From Nocardia concava NBRC 100430 (GTDB taxonomy: Bacteria; Actinomycetota; Actinomycetes; Mycobacteriales; Mycobacteriaceae), in the NCBI RefSeq assembly GCF_000308815.1, contig NZ_BAFX01000201.1, positions 1 to 64,000 on the forward strand: 64,000 nt of DNA. Direction: 5' to 3'. Below, piece after piece: positions 62,071 to 64,000 of the stretch (position 1 is its first letter; each line of letters starts with the position of its first letter). The position numbers were made by a program, and so were the translations under genes. The notes beneath the pieces are model-generated. The model worked only from the letters and a program-made list of their open reading frames with translations. It had not been told where the DNA came from and searched no databases.

Positions 62071-63588
62071 TCAGGCGCTGTGCCCGCGCCGTGGCAGAAA
62101 CTCCCCGATCGAATCGACCAATTCAGACACCTGGTCCGGATGTGCCTGAGCCCAGATCGCCAAGAACGCTGTCGCTACGGTGTGCCCGGAGAGGAAGTCC
62201 AGATCCTCGCCGATCTGCTCCCAAATGACATGCCTGTCGCGATTGGTCGAGGCACGCTGCCGCACTGCCGTTTTCACGTCTTCCTGTCGGTTGATCGGAA
62301 GGTGAAGCGCCACAGTCAATTTTGCGGCGAGCGCGTCGAGGCCATCGAGAACCTGCTGGAAGACATGAGCTTCGGGAGCCGAAGTCCCCGGCAATGTGTA
62401 GATCTTCCGCTTCGGGTCTGCGTGTTCGGCCTGATCGCCGTCGAGCAGGCAGATCGCGGGGAAGGTGGTCGTGGGGTTGGCATTGTGCTGCTCGGTCACC
62501 TTCATCGCAGGTGAGGCTCCGCCCATCGCATGGATCTTTATCGCGTCCATCTCGATGCCCCCGTGCGTCCGCAAGATCGTGTGAACCATGGTCTCGGCGA
62601 ACTTGTCCTCGACGAAGACGGCCAGCTCAGCCTCGATCTGCCCGGTGATCGTGCGTAGCGCCCTGACATCAGGCTTGCCTTGCAGGACATCACCGCTTAG
62701 CGCCGACCAGATGGCAGCCGGAGGCAGCGGGGCCAGAGCATCATTGGAGTGGGTTGTGAACAGAACTTGGCACGACTTCCGGCGCGCGACGAGGATCAAG
62801 TATTCGACCATCCGGCGGGTAGCTACCGGATGCAGTCCGTTCTCGATCTCCTCGATGAAGATAATCGCGTTCTCGGATGCGGCCTCGATCTCCGCGACGA
62901 TTCGGATGATGCTGGCTTCCCCCGCGCCGAAGTGGAACTCGGAGTAGCCCTCACCGCGGCCCGTGATCCCCGAGAACATGCTGACACGACCGGCCGCATC
63001 GAGATACAACTGCTGAAATCCGGTGATCGGCTTGCCGAGAATCTTCTCGACTTCGCCGGTCACCTCCGGCGGCAGTTGAACCTCCTTGGCCGCCTGGAAC
63101 GACCCACCCACAGCCTGCTTGAGATTCTGTCGTTCGGTGGCCGGCACGGTCCGTTCAACGCCGAAGATCAGAACCTCTCGTTCTACCGCGTTGCGGTTCC
63201 ACTTCAGCTGTTTGAAGCTGGCGGTCCGTGCAACCGGCAGGCGCGGGTTGAGGCTTCGGTCGATCAGTTCGTACTCGACGGACCAGTTCTGCATGCTGGC
63301 GTCATACTTGCCGCTCTTGGCGAAGAATCTGCTGGGCGGCACATCGCGGTACACCAATGCGGCAGCTCCGAGGACCGTGGTCTTCCCGCCACCATTGGGT
63401 CCTACCAAGGCGGTCACCGGAAAGTCAAAGGTCACCTCACGATCGATGAAGCCGCGAATCCGCCGCAGTGTGACCCGCTTGAGGTACTTGCCGTAGCTTC
63501 CTTTGGAAACCTTCGCCGTCAGATCATCAATGTCGCTCTGACGGACCTCACTTTTGAACTCGCTCAACTTGTTTCGCTTACCCCTCAT
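62071..63588 (-). CDS. OLD-like ATPase with TOPRIM-type domain
   Basis: A 505-residue protein. N-terminal ABC/SMC-type ATPase: Walker A GPNGGGKT (63-70), signature-like FGAGEAS (220-226), Walker B IIFIEEIENGLHP (242-254) and a switch His in FTTHSND. The C-terminal part shows TOPRIM-like acidic positions, VEDKFAE (326-332) and LLDGDQ (381-386). OLD-family nucleases act in phage exclusion; several defence systems (for example Gabija GajA, retron-linked proteins) use this architecture. It stands alone on the minus strand at the edge of the island with no UvrD-type GajB next to it on the same strand, although a UvrD-like gene is convergent. Confidence 0.8.
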   Translation of the reverse strand: MRGKRNKLSEFKSEVRQSDIDDLTAKVSKGSYGKYLKRVTLRRIRGFIDREVTFDFPVTALVGPNGGGKTTVLGAAALVYRDVPPSRFFAKSGKYDASMQNWSVEYELIDRSLNPRLPVARTASFKQLKWNRNAVEREVLIFGVERTVPATERQNLKQAVGGSFQAAKEVQLPPEVTGEVEKILGKPITGFQQLYLDAAGRVSMFSGITGRGEGYSEFHFGAGEASIIRIVAEIEAASENAIIFIEEIENGLHPVATRRMVEYLILVARRKSCQVLFTTHSNDALAPLPPAAIWSALSGDVLQGKPDVRALRTITGQIEAELAVFVEDKFAETMVHTILRTHGGIEMDAIKIHAMGGASPAMKVTEQHNANPTTTFPAICLLDGDQAEHADPKRKIYTLPGTSAPEAHVFQQVLDGLDALAAKLTVALHLPINRQEDVKTAVRQRASTNRDRHVIWEQIGEDLDFLSGHTVATAFLAIWAQAHPDQVSELVDSIGEFLPRRGHSA

Positions 63589-64000
63589 GCGCGATCCGGC
63601 GTACCAACGGACATGTCGCAGGGAGCTTACCGGGCCGAGTCTCGTCGGTCAGGCTGTGTCACGGCGCGCTGCCAATTCAATCCATGGCACCGCACCTAAC
63701 GTCGCGCGCACCGGTACCGAACACATCGCCACCGCGCACGAGAAGATCAACGAGGCGGTCGCGCAGCTGAGGAAGATCGGTGAAGTCAAGTAGACCGCTG
63801 GGGCAATCCAGAAGAACGCGAACAAGATCGAGCAGTCCTGCACCGCAGTCACCCCGGAATCGAGAGGCTGCTGGAGCGAGGCGAGCACCGCGTTGTCGGC
63901 GACGACCACGAGCGAGGCCCTGTCTCCCATCACCGGCCATAAGGGGGTTGCGTAGACCGCATCGCTAACCCTCTACACCGCGCTCGGTGACGGCGAGCCT
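63589..64000. other. Window end without a supported gene
   Basis: Upstream of the OLD-like gene. On the plus strand two short open segments in one frame are interrupted by TAG near 63791-63793 (…EHIATAHEKINEAVAQLRK, then AIQKNANKIEQ), which could be a decayed small helical gene. Overlapping minus-strand frames look like shadows. I see no tRNA or integrase before the window ends. Confidence 0.3.

Noticed and set aside
44640..63588. A BREX system
   Set aside because: No PglZ phosphatase, BrxL/Lon-like protease or BrxC-type ATPase was seen; the methylase alone is not sufficient.
59904..63588. A Gabija pair (OLD-like GajA with UvrD-like GajB)
   Set aside because: The OLD-like and UvrD-like genes are convergent, separated by a bidirectional hairpin, and the UvrD-like gene is coupled to McrC and carries a RelE-like domain.
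63649..63933. Minus-strand ORF with a hydrophobic segment at the window end
   Set aside because: It overlaps an equally plausible plus-strand frame, has no ribosome site and looks like a shadow translation; support is too weak for a gene call.

Overview
This is a high-GC actinobacterial chromosome segment, most likely from Nocardia or a close relative in the Mycobacteriales. The basis is very high third-position GC, many GTG starts, apparent leaderless starts, ESX-type secreted-protein genes, and a gene order (cobUT-cobS, DUF3043, hesB/iscA, adoK, ilvE, gcvT) that parallels the Rv2202c-Rv2211c neighbourhood of Mycobacterium tuberculosis. Assignments come from reading motifs and translated sequence; no database search was run.

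Region 1 (1-7.8 kb): the end of a MetQ/NlpA-type lipoprotein gene, then a compact polyamine operon: Tat-exported binding lipoprotein (PotD), ATPase (PotA), two permeases (PotB, PotC), a DAO-family FAD oxidoreductase and a class III PLP aminotransferase. Together they should import putrescine/spermidine and start its breakdown. A long inverted repeat closes the operon.

Region 2 (7.9-26.4 kb) is mostly core genome: a secreted Gly/Ser/Pro-rich protein, a DUF4239 membrane protein, late cobalamin synthesis (CobS and a CobU-CobT fusion), a GlxA-type regulator divergent from two tiny genes, DUF3043, an A-type Fe-S carrier, adenosine kinase, a possible PD-(D/E)XK-like protein followed by a duplicated copy of its own C-terminus, a glyoxalase-II-like hydrolase, IlvE, a GNAT enzyme, GcvT, a DEDDh exonuclease with BRCT domain, and a DUF3311/SSF transporter pair.

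Region 3 (26.5-40.05 kb) is accessory: an ESX-linked three-gene unit; a pRiA4b ORF-3 family protein; a HEPN-like protein paired with a UvrD-type helicase carrying a degenerate nuclease-like N-terminus; a 1148-residue protein joining a STAND-type NTPase, a TPR-like region and an aminoglycoside-phosphotransferase-type kinase; and a DUF397/XRE regulator pair. At 40058-40090 lies a 33-nt tRNA 3' end (probably tRNA-Lys, minus strand) without its 5' half, the signature of an integration site. Its polarity places the inserted element to the right.

Region 4 (40.1-64 kb) is a defence island: a GmrSD-type DUF262/DUF1524 enzyme, an unknown protein, a tandem CCHC zinc-finger protein, a PUA/EVE-like protein, and a tightly coupled six-gene operon (44640-61988): giant DUF1998 helicase, SNF2-type helicase, N6-adenine methyltransferase, McrB-like AAA+ motor with an apparent modified-base reader, McrC-like nuclease, and a UvrD-like helicase with a RelE/ParE-like N-terminal domain. 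A convergent OLD-like ATPase/TOPRIM gene follows. The operon mixes DISARM/Druantia-like and McrBC-like parts, matches no named system I know in full, and is the leading candidate for an undescribed system here. The STAND-kinase fusion and the HEPN-helicase pair come next.
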